A stretch of 25,722 bases of DNA from a bacterium (GCA_025774805.1 JALGZR010000050.1:1-25722), one strand, 5' to 3'; shown: positions 8,361-17,151, counted from the first letter of the stretch. Notes: a model not told the origin generated them from the letters alone. Numbers and translations: made by a program.

Positions 8361-10109
8361 TCAGATCCGGGCCCGAGTGACGGTCGCGGCGGAAACGATC
8401 GCCGCGGCATCGTCCGGCATCGTCGGCCGTTCCGGATGATGGGTATCCCACCAGCGTCTCGCCCGTTCCGCCGTCCAGGGTCCGATCTCGTCTCGGAGGC
8501 CGTGAAGACGGCGGGCGAGCTCGTGGGCGGTGTCGGGGCGATCCTCCGGACGCTTCGCGAGAAGCTCCATCACCAGGCCCTCCAGAGAGGCGGGGATCTC
8601 GATCTCCGTTCGCTTCGAGGGCGGCACCGGGGGATCCTTCGCGTGCTGCAGGAGAACGGACATCGCGTTCTCGCCCTCGAAGACGAGCTTCCCGGTCAGT
8701 AGCCAATAGGCCAGACAGCCGAGCGCGTAGAGATCCGCCCGTCCGTCGACGTCCATCTGTCCGACGGCCATCTCGGGGGCCATGAAGCCCGGCGTTCCGC
8801 TCGTGACCCCTTCCGCCGTGAGCTGCCCGCCGCCCTCGCGAGCGTGGCCGGTCTCCTTCACGAGACCGAAATCGAGCACCTTGACGAAGTCGTGGTCGAG
8901 ACCGCGCCGACAGACGAAGAGGTTGCCCGGCTTCACGTCGCGGTGGACGAGGCCCGTGGCGTGGGCGTCGGCGAGCGAGTGGGCGGCCTGCTCCAGGATG
9001 TGGACGACGCGGGACGCCGGCTGCGGGCCGTATCGCTCGACGAGCGTCTTCAGATCGATCCCGTCGAGAAGCTCCATCACGTAGTAGAACGTCCCGTCGT
9101 CCGCGACGCCGAAGTCGTAGAGCTCGACGGTGTGGGGAGAGCAGAGCCCGGCCGTGGCCTGGGCCTCCCGCTTGAAGCGCCGGATCGCCGTCCTTTCGAG
9201 CTCGCCTCTTCCTCCATCTCCTCCGCCGAGCGCTTCGGGTCGGATGAGCTTCACGGCCGCGGGCCGGACCAGCATCCGATGGCGAGCGCGCCAGACCTCC
9301 CCCATGCCTCCCTGTCCTATCTTCTCGACGAGGCGGTAGGCGCCGAGCTCCCTCTCCCGGGAGAGGTCCCGGGAGAGGTTGTAGGTCACCGCGCACCCGA
9401 CCGCGGCGATCGCCGCCACCACGTACGCGGGGATCAGGGTGGAGAAGTAGAGATACGGGACATGGGGACGGACGATCGGGGGCACGCCTTGGATCGCATG
9501 GGAAAGGAGGATCACGACGGGCAGGACCGACGTCGTGAGGAAGGCCGCGAGGATCGCCCGCCTTTGCGGCATGGGAACGACCAGCGGAAAGATCAACACC
9601 CAGACGGAGACCCAAGTGAGCGACCCTCCGGACCCCATGCCGAAGATCTGCACCCCCTGGGTTTCGATGTGCTCGAGATCGGCTCCCGAGTCGACCAGGA
9701 TCCGGAGGTACTCCGCCAGGTTCTCTCCCCATCCCCAAAACCCCCCGACGATTCCGTACGCGCCGGAGATCTCGAACACGAGCGCGGCGTTCAGGAACGA
9801 CCGGGGCGGGATTCGCTCTCCGCGCGCGAGGAAGAAGACCCCGATCGCCACCGCGATGGCCGCCGCGGTCCGCACCGTGTCCACCGTGTCGGGCGCGCAG
9901 AGGCTCCATCGCTCCCGGAAGAGAAAGGCCCAGTCCACCAGATAGAGGAGGAGATAAGTGGCCGCGTAGATCAGGGCGACCCCGGCGAGACGGCGGTAGG
10001 CGTCGGAGCGGACGTCGGGTGCGAGGCGCTCGAAGCCCGAGTCGGACGCGGAGCTTCCGGTGTCGGTTCGCAAACCCGCCGGGGCTCTGACGTCGGCCCT
10101 TTCGGTCAT
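8361..10109 (-). CDS. Membrane Ser/Thr protein kinase, N-terminal six-TM plus C-terminal kinase domain (copy 2)
   Basis: 582 aa; ATG 10109 has AAAGGA 6 nt upstream. First gene of a three-gene minus-strand operon. It has the same architecture as the next kinase and looks like its tandem duplicate: about six TM segments between residues 40 and 245, shared motifs GGFWGWGEN and VWVLIFPLVVPMPQRR, then a complete Hanks-type kinase domain with GQGGMGEV (~265), AAVK287, H389-R-D391-VKPGN, D413-FG and A-P-E446. The C-terminal tail WTAERARRWWDTHHPERP is conserved in copy 1 (WSSERAERWWTTHRATLL), so it probably has a function. The juxtamembrane LSRDLSRE is encoded by a perfect 12-bp tandem repeat (9355-9378). 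A candidate promoter with a palindrome lies just upstream. Input signal unknown. Confidence 0.87.
   Translation of the reverse strand: MTERADVRAPAGLRTDTGSSASDSGFERLAPDVRSDAYRRLAGVALIYAATYLLLYLVDWAFLFRERWSLCAPDTVDTVRTAAAIAVAIGVFFLARGERIPPRSFLNAALVFEISGAYGIVGGFWGWGENLAEYLRILVDSGADLEHIETQGVQIFGMGSGGSLTWVSVWVLIFPLVVPMPQRRAILAAFLTTSVLPVVILLSHAIQGVPPIVRPHVPYLYFSTLIPAYVVAAIAAVGCAVTYNLSRDLSRERELGAYRLVEKIGQGGMGEVWRARHRMLVRPAAVKLIRPEALGGGDGGRGELERTAIRRFKREAQATAGLCSPHTVELYDFGVADDGTFYYVMELLDGIDLKTLVERYGPQPASRVVHILEQAAHSLADAHATGLVHRDVKPGNLFVCRRGLDHDFVKVLDFGLVKETGHAREGGGQLTAEGVTSGTPGFMAPEMAVGQMDVDGRADLYALGCLAYWLLTGKLVFEGENAMSVLLQHAKDPPVPPSKRTEIEIPASLEGLVMELLAKRPEDRPDTAHELARRLHGLRDEIGPWTAERARRWWDTHHPERPTMPDDAAAIVSAATVTRARI
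9355..9378. repeat. Perfect 12-bp tandem duplication in the kinase juxtamembrane linker
   Basis: The unit TCCCGGGAGAGG occurs twice in direct succession (9355-9366, 9367-9378). On the minus strand it encodes part of LSRDLSRE between the last TM helix and the kinase domain. The other kinase copy has no such duplication (MTRRVSKARR). Confidence 0.85.
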
Positions 10110-10136
10110 GGGCGGTCCTTTCAGAGGTTGCGGGAC

Positions 10137-10166
10137 AGTCTAGCTTTCGGCCGGTCGGACCGGCAA
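10137..10166 (-). promoter_or_regulatory. Candidate promoter with palindromic operator for the kinase operon
   Basis: Reading the minus strand, TTGCCG (10166-10161) and TAGACT (10142-10137) are separated by 18 bp, each 4/6 to the sigma-70 consensus. A perfect palindrome GCCGGTC-N-GACCGGC (10150-10164) covers the end of the -35 box and the spacer, where a bound repressor would block RNA polymerase. The predicted transcript starts about 20 nt before the ATG, leaving room for the ribosome site. Confidence 0.5.
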
Positions 10167-10239
10167 GGAAGGTCGGTTCCCGCGCCGCCCGGGAGCCCCC
10201 GGCGGACCGCGCGCTTGCCTCCGGGGCGACCTCCCGCTA

Positions 10240-10305
10240 GCCTGCATTGCCCACCGGGCTCCCCGCGCGACGCCACCGCGGTAGAGCCCGGTCAGGCATG
10301 CAGGC
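10240..10305 (+). repeat. Long imperfect inverted repeat / extended hairpin before the NUDIX gene
   Basis: Two 22-nt arms (10240-10261 and 10284-10305) pair in two perfect blocks: GCCTGCAT with ATGCAGGC (8 bp) and ACCGGGCTC with GAGCCCGGT (9 bp), separated by a symmetric 5-nt internal loop. The 22-nt centre can add CCGCG/CGCGG. Thus up to 22 pairs fold over 66 nt. Whether it acts as RNA or as DNA is unknown. Confidence 0.75.
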
Positions 10306-10317
10306 CACCATGCCCCC

Positions 10318-10350
10318 GGGCGTCTCCGCCTCCATCGAAGGAGACCGCCC
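10318..10350 (+). repeat. Second hairpin before the NUDIX gene
   Basis: GGGCGTCTCC (10318-10327) pairs with GGAGACCGCCC (10340-10350) over 10 bp with one bulged base and a 12-nt loop. It lies 12 bp after the larger inverted repeat and about 65 bp before the ribosome site. Confidence 0.6.
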
Positions 10351-10427
10351 GAGATCGACCCGGAGTCGAATCGAGCACTCCGCTTCCGTCGAAGGGGCAT
10401 CGGAGGGAAACGCCAGGAGGTCACGTC

Positions 10428-11003
10428 GTGAGCCGAGCGGGGTGGGAACGCATGGGAGAGGGAAGGGTCTCCGACTTCGAGATCTTCCGCGTGCGCCGTC
10501 ACCTCTCGCGCTCGCCGCGCACCGGAGAGACCCACCCGTTCACGATCGTCGAGACGACGGACTGGGTAAACGTGATCGCCCTCACCCCGTCCGACGAGGT
10601 TGTGCTCATCCGGCAGTACCGTCACGGAAGCGATTCCGTCACCCTCGAGATCCCCGGCGGCGTCGTCGACCCGGGGGAGGAGCCGTCGATCGCCGCCGTC
10701 CGCGAGCTCCGGGAGGAGACCGGATTCGCCGGATCCGACCCTGTATTCCTCGGAAGCGTGCACCCGAACCCCGCTCTTCTCACGAACCGCTGCCACACCT
10801 ATCTCGTGCGCGATTGCGAGCGCGTCGCCGAGCCGTCCCCGGACGCGAGCGAGGACATCGAGGCTCTGCTTCTGCCTTGCGCCGAGATCCCGGCGGCGAT
10901 CGGGGACGGACGGATCTCCCACGCGCTCGTGATCTGCGCGTTCTGGTGGCTCCGGGAGTGGAGTCGGGACGGAAAGGAGCGTGACCCGTCGATCCGCTTC
11001 TGA
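10428..11003 (+). CDS. NUDIX hydrolase, ADP-ribose-pyrophosphatase-like
   Basis: I choose GTG 10428, because a perfect AGGAGG (10415-10420) sits 7 nt upstream; ATG 10452 has a weaker site. 191 aa. The NUDIX box is complete: G-x5-E-x7-R-E-L-x-E-E-x-G-F within the segment GGVVDPGEEPSIAAVRELRE and the following ETGF, preceded by the strand VVLIRQYRHGSDSVTLEIPG that is typical of ADP-ribose/nucleoside-diphosphate-sugar pyrophosphatases. It would hydrolyse a nucleoside diphosphate linked to another group in the cytosol; ADP-ribose is the likely substrate by family resemblance, not proven. It is followed on the same strand by a dynamin-like gene whose reading frame reaches back to this gene's stop, so the two are probably co-expressed. 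Confidence 0.88.
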   Translation: MSRAGWERMGEGRVSDFEIFRVRRHLSRSPRTGETHPFTIVETTDWVNVIALTPSDEVVLIRQYRHGSDSVTLEIPGGVVDPGEEPSIAAVRELREETGFAGSDPVFLGSVHPNPALLTNRCHTYLVRDCERVAEPSPDASEDIEALLLPCAEIPAAIGDGRISHALVICAFWWLREWSRDGKERDPSIRF

Positions 11004-11080
11004 CCGCCGAGGAGCGTGAGCTCGTCCGGAGAGAGAGAGACCTGCTCGACGAATCCGAGCGACTGCTCCGGGACCTCGAC

Positions 11081-12736
11081 ATGCTGCCCGACGATCTCGA
11101 GGCACTGAAGGGGATCCGTGCCGCTCTCGACGAGATCTTCCTTCTCGTGGTCGTCGGGGAGTACAACTCGGGGAAGTCGACGCTGATCAATTGTCTTCTC
11201 GGCGAGGAGCTTCTCGAGACGGGCGATCTACCCACCACGCGCGAGGTGCACCTTCTCCGTCACGGAGAGATTCGTACGACCCGCCCGGCGGACACGGGAG
11301 TCGTTCTCCACGAGCTGCCGGCGGAGCTGCTGAAAGATCTCTGCATCGTGGACACCCCGGGAACGAACTCGATGCAGCGGAAAGAGCAGGAGTTGACCCA
11401 GGGCTTCATCCCCCGCGCCGATCTGGTCCTCTTCGTCACGACGCTGATCCGTCCCTACACCGCGAGCGAGCACGACTTCCTGCGCCTGATCCGCAACTGG
11501 GGCAAGAAGATCCTCTTCGCCGTCAACCACGCCGACGTGGCTCGGGACTCGGATCAGATCGAGCGGGTCCGTTCCTATGTGCGGGAGCAAGCGGAGCTCG
11601 AGATCGGCGAAGAGCCGAAGGTTTTCTTGATCAGCGCGCGCGACGCGCTCGCCCATGGCGGCTCCGATGTCCACGGCAACGGGATCAACGAGTACTCAGC
11701 GCTCGAGCGTCACCTTCGCGACACTCTCGGCGGCCGCGACCGGGTGCGGCTCAAGCTCCGCTCTCCCCTCGACACGCTGCGCACCGTCCTGGCCCGTCAG
11801 GAGGAGGCGCTCACCGAGCGCCGGCGGCTGATCGAGGGGGACCGCACCGCCATGGAGGGAATCCTCGCCGACGTCGACGACTACGAGCGCCGACTGACCG
11901 AGGAGCTCGGTCGCTACCGGGCCCAGATCGACAACATCCTCCTCCAGATGGAGCGACGGGGGCACCGTTTCCTCGACGATCTCGTGCGTCTCGGGAACCT
12001 CTTCCGCCTGCGCAACACCGACGTCGTGGAGAACCGCTTCCGCAACGAGGTCGTGGGCGACGTCCCGTCGCGGATCGAGGAGGAGGTCCACGCGCTGATC
12101 GACTGGCTCGTTCGCGAGAATCTCGGTGCCTGGGACCGCGCGAACGCCGCGCTCGAGGGACGACGCACCGCACTGCGGGAGTCCGCGGACCGGACCCGGT
12201 TCGTCAGCCAGGAATTCGTCTACAATCGGGAGGAGATCTTCCGGAATCTGGCGGGCCCGGTGCGCCGGCACCTCGAGTCCTTCAACGCCCGCGAGGAGGC
12301 CGATCGGGTCGTCGGCGCCGTGAACGACGCGATCGCCCGCACGTTCGGAGTGGAGGCGCTCGCGCTCGGTCTCGGTGCCGTGCTGACCGCCGCCTTCACC
12401 TCGCTCACCCTCGACGTCACCGGGACCGTGGGCGGTACGCTCCTGGTGGTTGCGGGGCTGTTCCTGCTTCCACACCGCCGCGGCCGACTCAAGCGCGAGC
12501 TGACGACGAAGATCGAGACCGTGCGCGACGAGCTCTCCGACTCGATTCGTCGCTCTTTCGGAGAGGAGGTCCGCCGCTACGCGGAGCAGCTTCGAGGGGT
12601 CTTCGTTCCCGAGCGGGACGCGGCCAAAGCCCGCTCCGATTCGCTTCGGGAAGCGGGAGACCGTCTCCGGTCACTGGAGAGGCGACGCGGGGAACTGCTC
12701 GCGGCGATCGAGCGTCCGGAGGCTCCGGCGGCCTGA
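11081..12736 (+). CDS. Bacterial dynamin-like GTPase
   Basis: 551 aa from ATG 11081. G1 is GEYNSGKST (26-34), G2 Thr in LPTTRE, G3 DTPG (91-94), G4 the variant NHAD (149-152) in place of NKxD, and G5 ISARDA. After the GTPase domain come long helical coiled segments (about 220-400), then two hydrophobic stretches (about 420-465, including LALGLGAVLTAAFTSLTLDV and GGTLLVVAGLFLL) that form the membrane paddle, and a final coiled coil. These proteins bind and remodel membranes on GTP hydrolysis. The frame stays open upstream to 10985 and reads TAEERELVRRERDLLDESER just before the ATG, a helical sequence typical of this family's N-terminus, so the true start may be upstream on a CTG codon (11000 or 11042); the ATG itself lacks a good ribosome site. 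Confidence 0.85.
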   Translation: MLPDDLEALKGIRAALDEIFLLVVVGEYNSGKSTLINCLLGEELLETGDLPTTREVHLLRHGEIRTTRPADTGVVLHELPAELLKDLCIVDTPGTNSMQRKEQELTQGFIPRADLVLFVTTLIRPYTASEHDFLRLIRNWGKKILFAVNHADVARDSDQIERVRSYVREQAELEIGEEPKVFLISARDALAHGGSDVHGNGINEYSALERHLRDTLGGRDRVRLKLRSPLDTLRTVLARQEEALTERRRLIEGDRTAMEGILADVDDYERRLTEELGRYRAQIDNILLQMERRGHRFLDDLVRLGNLFRLRNTDVVENRFRNEVVGDVPSRIEEEVHALIDWLVRENLGAWDRANAALEGRRTALRESADRTRFVSQEFVYNREEIFRNLAGPVRRHLESFNAREEADRVVGAVNDAIARTFGVEALALGLGAVLTAAFTSLTLDVTGTVGGTLLVVAGLFLLPHRRGRLKRELTTKIETVRDELSDSIRRSFGEEVRRYAEQLRGVFVPERDAAKARSDSLREAGDRLRSLERRRGELLAAIERPEAPAA

Positions 12737-12747
12737 CCCGCCTTTCC

Positions 12748-12769
12748 CCCGGCACGTTCCGGCGCCGGG
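12748..12769. terminator. Weak hairpin between convergent genes
   Basis: CCCGGC (12748-12753) pairs with GCCGGG (12764-12769) around a 10-nt loop, in the 43-bp gap between the convergent dynamin and flippase genes. No T-run on either side. It could serve both genes. Confidence 0.3.
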
Positions 12770-12779
12770 ATCGCCGAGA

Positions 12780-13778
12780 TCAGGGCTCGGCCGGGGCCTC
12801 CAGGGCCTCGGCCTCGGCGAGGGCTCCGGAGTCCCGACCGCGAGCCTCCCGCCAGAGGTGGACCCCTCCTCCGATGACCCCCTGCCCGACCGCGATCACG
12901 TAGGACGCGAGCGACAGGGCCAGCGCGATCGCGGGCTCCATCCCGGCGCGCGTGAGGAACCAGACGAACGCCGACTCCCGTACGCCGAGCCCGTTGATCC
13001 CGATGGGCAGGATCATCACGCAGAAGACGAGGGGTACGACCACCACGAAGGTCGCAAAGGGCACCGCCTCGCCGAACGCGAACTGGATGAGCCAGAAGTG
13101 CACGATGAGGAAGAACTGGAACGCGAGGGAAAGAAAGTAATTGGCCCACAGGACCCCGTGATCGCGGGAGAAGAGCTCGAAGGCGACGAGCATCTTGCCG
13201 AGTGTCCGCCTCACGAACTGGAACGGAACCCGCCCGACGCCGCGCAGCGCCCCGCGTCGCACCGGATTGCTGAGCGCGAGGTAGAGCCCCGCCGCGGCGA
13301 GGAAGAGAGCCCCCCCGAGCACCCAGGGAACCCGCGAGTCGAGGCTACTGGCCACGCCGCTCAGGGCCACGGCGCCCCCGAGGGAGAGGGTGGCCAGGAG
13401 CCCGATCATCCGCTCCACCAGGACGACCGTCAGATTCTCGGTGAGCGTGCCCCCGCCCCGACGCTTGGCGCTCGCCGCCCGGATCACGTCACCGCCGATC
13501 GTGGACGGAAGAAAGTTGTTGAAGAACAGGCCCACCACGTACGAGCCGTACAGGAACGGCGCGCCGATGCGGCGGCCCTGGCTGCGCAGAAGGAGTTGCC
13601 AGCGGAAGGCGCCGAATGCGATCCCCACCGAGTTCACCGCGAACGCGGCGAGGATCCAACGGGTCTTCGCGCCGGCGAGCTCGGATGCGAGCTCTCCGAT
13701 AGGCACCCGAGAGATCACCCATGCGAGGAGTCCCACGCTGACGACGATCCGGACCGCGCGGAGGAGATGGGTTTTCAA
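12780..13778 (-). CDS. Lysylphosphatidylglycerol-synthase-TM / flippase-like membrane protein (UPF0104)
   Basis: I choose TTG 13778 (GAGG 5 nt upstream; product begins MKTHLLRAVRIVVSVGLLAW), because the open frame further upstream to 13892 encodes a Pro/Arg-rich stretch that overlaps promoter-like sequence. 332 aa with about 8 TM helices. Family signatures are RWQLLLRSQG in loop 2, FFNNFLPSTIGGDVIRA (the conserved N-x-x-P-x-x-x-G-G-D element) and LPIGINGLGVRESAFVWF (G-x-x-G-x-R-E). Members of this family transfer or flip lipid-linked groups (MprF C-terminal part, AglD); the exact lipid here is unknown. It lies 156 bp after the symporter gene on the same strand, with two inverted repeats between them, so it may have its own transcript. 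Confidence 0.82.
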   Translation of the reverse strand: MKTHLLRAVRIVVSVGLLAWVISRVPIGELASELAGAKTRWILAAFAVNSVGIAFGAFRWQLLLRSQGRRIGAPFLYGSYVVGLFFNNFLPSTIGGDVIRAASAKRRGGGTLTENLTVVLVERMIGLLATLSLGGAVALSGVASSLDSRVPWVLGGALFLAAAGLYLALSNPVRRGALRGVGRVPFQFVRRTLGKMLVAFELFSRDHGVLWANYFLSLAFQFFLIVHFWLIQFAFGEAVPFATFVVVVPLVFCVMILPIGINGLGVRESAFVWFLTRAGMEPAIALALSLASYVIAVGQGVIGGGVHLWREARGRDSGALAEAEALEAPAEP

Positions 13779-13814
13779 ACAGACCTCGCAAGGGCGAGAG
13801 AGGGGCGGGACGGG

Positions 13815-13876
13815 GAGGGGTCGGGGCCCGAAGAGGGAAGGACTCCGACCGATACTATCATAGCCCCCGACCCCTC
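13815..13876. repeat. 12-bp perfect inverted repeat upstream of the flippase-like gene
   Basis: GAGGGGTCGGGG (13815-13826) and CCCCGACCCCTC (13865-13876) are perfect inverted copies, 38 bp apart. The loop holds the AT-rich GATACTATCATAG, whose minus strand reads TATGAT, a possible -10 box for the flippase-like gene. Confidence 0.6.
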
Positions 13877-13891
13877 GACACGCGACCCGCA

Positions 13892-13929
13892 CCGCGGCAC
13901 GGCCCCCGGTCGCGAAGCGGGCGCCGCGG
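13892..13929 (-). terminator. Candidate terminator hairpin of the symporter gene
   Basis: CCGCGGC (13892-13898) pairs with GCCGCGG (13923-13929); the interior GCCCG/CGGGC-type bases can extend the stem. It begins 5 bp after the symporter stop (13935). No U-run follows. Confidence 0.4.
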
Positions 13930-13934
13930 GCAAT

Positions 13935-15185
<1,251 letters not shown>

Positions 15186-15243
15186 GACCGCAGCCTAGAA
15201 GAGGGCGCCCGATCCCGCAAGCGCGCCGTGGCGGAGGCCGCCG

Positions 15244-15660
15244 TCACTCTCCAGACAGCGTCACGGCCAGCCGGCGGGTGCCCGGGCGACTCCGGTGCTC
15301 GAAGAGGTAGATCCCCTGCCAGGTGCCCAGGGCGAGCCGTCCCTCCGCCACCGGAATCGTCTCCGAGGTCGAGGTCAGAGCGGACCGTATGTGCGAGGGC
15401 ATGTCGTCGGGACCCTCGGCGGTGTGGGTGTAGTGGGGCGCGTTCTCGGGAGCGAGCCGGCGAAAGCTCTCCTGCAGATCCCGGCGGGCGGACGGGTCCG
15501 CGTTCTCCTGGATCACGAGGCTTGCCGAGGTGTGCCGGACGAAGACGTGACAGAGACCGGTCCGGATCCCGCTCTCCCGTACGATCTCCTCGACCCGGTG
15601 CGTGATCTCGTGCAGTCCGGCACGGCCGGGGGAGAGCCGCAGCTCCTTTCGGTACCACAT
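15244..15660 (-). CDS. YjbQ / UPF0047 family protein (secondary thiamine-phosphate synthase-like)
   Basis: ATG 15660 has AGGAG 7 nt upstream, and the 138-residue product has exactly the family's length; the longer open frame to 15852 is not used. Family motifs are FVRHTSASLVIQENADPSAR, HYTHTAEGPDDMPSHIRS and LGTWQGIYLFEHR, which carry the conserved His/Asp cluster of a metal or active site. E. coli YjbQ has weak thiamine-phosphate synthase activity; the physiological role of the family is not settled. It is divergent from queC and only 58 bp from the start of the symporter gene it precedes, so the two may be co-transcribed. Confidence 0.9.
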   Translation of the reverse strand: MWYRKELRLSPGRAGLHEITHRVEEIVRESGIRTGLCHVFVRHTSASLVIQENADPSARRDLQESFRRLAPENAPHYTHTAEGPDDMPSHIRSALTSTSETIPVAEGRLALGTWQGIYLFEHRSRPGTRRLAVTLSGE

Positions 15661-15692
15661 GGGGCAACTCCTGGGACGGGCTCGGACGGTGC

Positions 15693-15698
15693 TATAAT
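15693..15698 (+). promoter_or_regulatory. Perfect -10 box of the que operon
   Basis: TATAAT, 6/6 consensus, 37 bp before the mini-ORF start and 60 bp before queC. The region 17 bp upstream (CCTGGG) is not a good -35 box. The predicted leader is about 30 nt, too short and without the motifs of a preQ1 riboswitch. Confidence 0.55.
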
Positions 15699-15734
15699 CC
15701 CTCGATTCTCCGCCGTTCAGAAGAGGAGTTTGCC

Positions 15735-15761
15735 ATGCCCCGAGTCGCGAGGGTCGGGTGA
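15735..15761 (+). CDS. 8-codon mini-ORF overlapping the queC start
   Basis: ATG 15735 has a strong AGGAG (15724-15728) 6 nt upstream and encodes MPRVARVG, ending at TGA 15759-15761. That stop overlaps the GTG of queC (15758-15760) as GTGA. The best ribosome site in the leader belongs to this mini-ORF, so queC is probably translated by coupling (termination-reinitiation). The peptide itself may have no function. Confidence 0.5.
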   Translation: MPRVARVG

Positions 15762-16510
15762 AGCGCGCCGTCGTCCTGGTGAGCGGGGGGCTCGACTCCG
15801 CGGTCGTCCTCGCGCACGCGATCGCGGAGGGCTGGGAGGCGTACGCGCTCACCTGCGACTACGGACAGCGGCATCGGGTCGAGCTGGAGAGGGCTCGGGA
15901 GGTCGCGACGGCCCTCGGCGCCGCCGAGCATCGGATCGTGGCGGTCGACCTGGCCGCGTTCGGCGGATCGGCCCTGACGGACGACCTCGAGGTGCCGAAG
16001 GACCGGGAGGAGGGGTCGATCGGGGGCGGGATCCCCGTCACCTACGTACCGGCGCGGAACACCGTCTTCCTGTCGCTGGCCCTCGCGTGGGCGGAGACGC
16101 TCGAGGCCCGGGATCTGTTCCTCGGGGTGAACGCGCTCGACTACTCCGGATATCCCGACTGCCGGCCGGAGTTCCTCGAGGCCTTCGAGCGTCTCGCGAA
16201 CCGCGCGACCCGGCTCGGGGTGGAGTCCGGACGCACGGCGTTTCGGATCCACGCCCCGCTGATCGATCGGACGAAAGCGCAGATCGTGCGGCGGGCGCGC
16301 GAGCTGGGCGTGGATCTGTCGCGGACGCTGAGCTGCTACGATCCCCGGCCCGACGGCACGCCCTGCGGGCGTTGCGACGCATGCCTCCTGCGCGCCAGGG
16401 GATTCGCCGAGGCGGGTGTTCCCGATCCCGCCGCGGGTCGGGCCCGGCCCGCTCCCGAAACGGGGTCGGCGGGATCCGGGTCCCCCCGCGAGGAGACCGG
16501 GACGCCGTGA
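15758..16510 (+). CDS. queC: 7-cyano-7-deazaguanine (preQ0) synthase QueC
   Basis: 250 aa from GTG 15758. The ATP-PPi loop is SGGLDS (9-14), and the zinc site is C193...C203-x2-C206-x2-C209 (CYDP, then CGRCDAC). Other family signatures are [29 protein letters not shown] and [17 protein letters not shown]. QueC uses ATP and ammonia to turn 7-carboxy-7-deazaguanine into preQ0 in the cytosol. The last ~30 residues are a Pro/Gly/Ser tail beyond the usual end. It is first in queC-queE-queD-queF and overlaps queE by GTGA. Confidence 0.96.
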   Translation: MKRAVVLVSGGLDSAVVLAHAIAEGWEAYALTCDYGQRHRVELERAREVATALGAAEHRIVAVDLAAFGGSALTDDLEVPKDREEGSIGGGIPVTYVPARNTVFLSLALAWAETLEARDLFLGVNALDYSGYPDCRPEFLEAFERLANRATRLGVESGRTAFRIHAPLIDRTKAQIVRRARELGVDLSRTLSCYDPRPDGTPCGRCDACLLRARGFAEAGVPDPAAGRARPAPETGSAGSGSPREETGTP

Positions 16511-17151
16511 GCGCGCTCGTCGTGAACGAGATCTTCCGCTCGATCCAGGGGGAGTCCACGCGGGCCGGAGAACCGTGCGTCTTCGTCCGGCTGACGGCGT
16601 GCGACCTCCGCTGCACGTGGTGCGACACCGAGTACGCGTTCCACGAGGGAACGAAGCAGACCGTCGCCGAGGTGCTCGATCGGGTGGAGGCGTGGGACGT
16701 GCGCCTGGTGACGGTCACCGGCGGCGAGCCCCTCCTCCAGAAGAGCACGCCCGAGCTGATCACCTCCCTCCTCGACCGGGGGCGGACCGTGCTCGTGGAG
16801 ACCGGCGGCCACCGCGACATCACCGGGTTGGATTCGCGCGCGATTCGCATCCTCGACCTGAAGGCTCCGTCGTCGGGACAGACCGACCGGATGCGCTGGG
16901 GGAATCTCGACGATCTCCGCGCCACCGACGAGGTCAAGATCGTGGTCCGGGACCGGATCGACTACGATTGGGCCCTGAAGACGATCCATTCCCGAGGAAT
17001 CGAGGGCCGCTGCCCGATCCTGCTCTCGCCGGTTCACGGGGAGCTCGATCCCGCGACGCTCGCGGGGTGGATTCTGGAGTCGGGTGCGCCCGTTCGCCTC
17101 CAGATCCAACTTCACCGCCTCCTCTGGCCGGAAACGCTCCGAGGGGTTTAG
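16507..17151 (+). CDS. queE: 7-carboxy-7-deazaguanine synthase QueE (radical SAM)
   Basis: GTG 16507 overlaps the queC stop by 4 nt (GTGA), with GGAGA about 10 nt upstream. 214 aa. The radical-SAM cluster is C32-x3-C36-x2-C39 (CDLRCTWCD), the layout found in QueE. SIQGEST near the N-terminus binds substrate, and [10 protein letters not shown] is the SAM-binding GGE motif. It converts 6-carboxy-5,6,7,8-tetrahydropterin to 7-carboxy-7-deazaguanine with SAM and Mg2+. The protein ends in [13 protein letters not shown], close to the normal C-terminus of QueE. Confidence 0.95.
   Translation: MSALVVNEIFRSIQGESTRAGEPCVFVRLTACDLRCTWCDTEYAFHEGTKQTVAEVLDRVEAWDVRLVTVTGGEPLLQKSTPELITSLLDRGRTVLVETGGHRDITGLDSRAIRILDLKAPSSGQTDRMRWGNLDDLRATDEVKIVVRDRIDYDWALKTIHSRGIEGRCPILLSPVHGELDPATLAGWILESGAPVRLQIQLHRLLWPETLRGV

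Larger units (their letters stand above)
10110..10427. other. Divergent intergenic region (318 bp) between the kinase operon and the NUDIX gene
   Basis: No coding sequence is convincing here. It holds the kinase promoter candidate (10137-10166), a weak forward promoter-like pair TTGCCT (10215-10220)/TAGCCT (10238-10243) with 17 bp spacing, a large imperfect inverted repeat (10240-10305), a second hairpin (10318-10350), and the AGGAGG ribosome site of the NUDIX gene (10415-10420). Confidence 0.7.

Noticed and set aside
8844-11003. 719-codon frame that would fuse an antisense-kinase region with the NUDIX protein
   Set aside because: Only the last 191 codons resemble a family, and a perfect AGGAGG precedes GTG 10428; the rest is antisense to kinase copy 2.
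15705-15757. preQ1 riboswitch in front of queC
   Set aside because: The leader after the TATAAT is only about 30 nt, and the conserved preQ1-I loop and A-rich tail are not seen.
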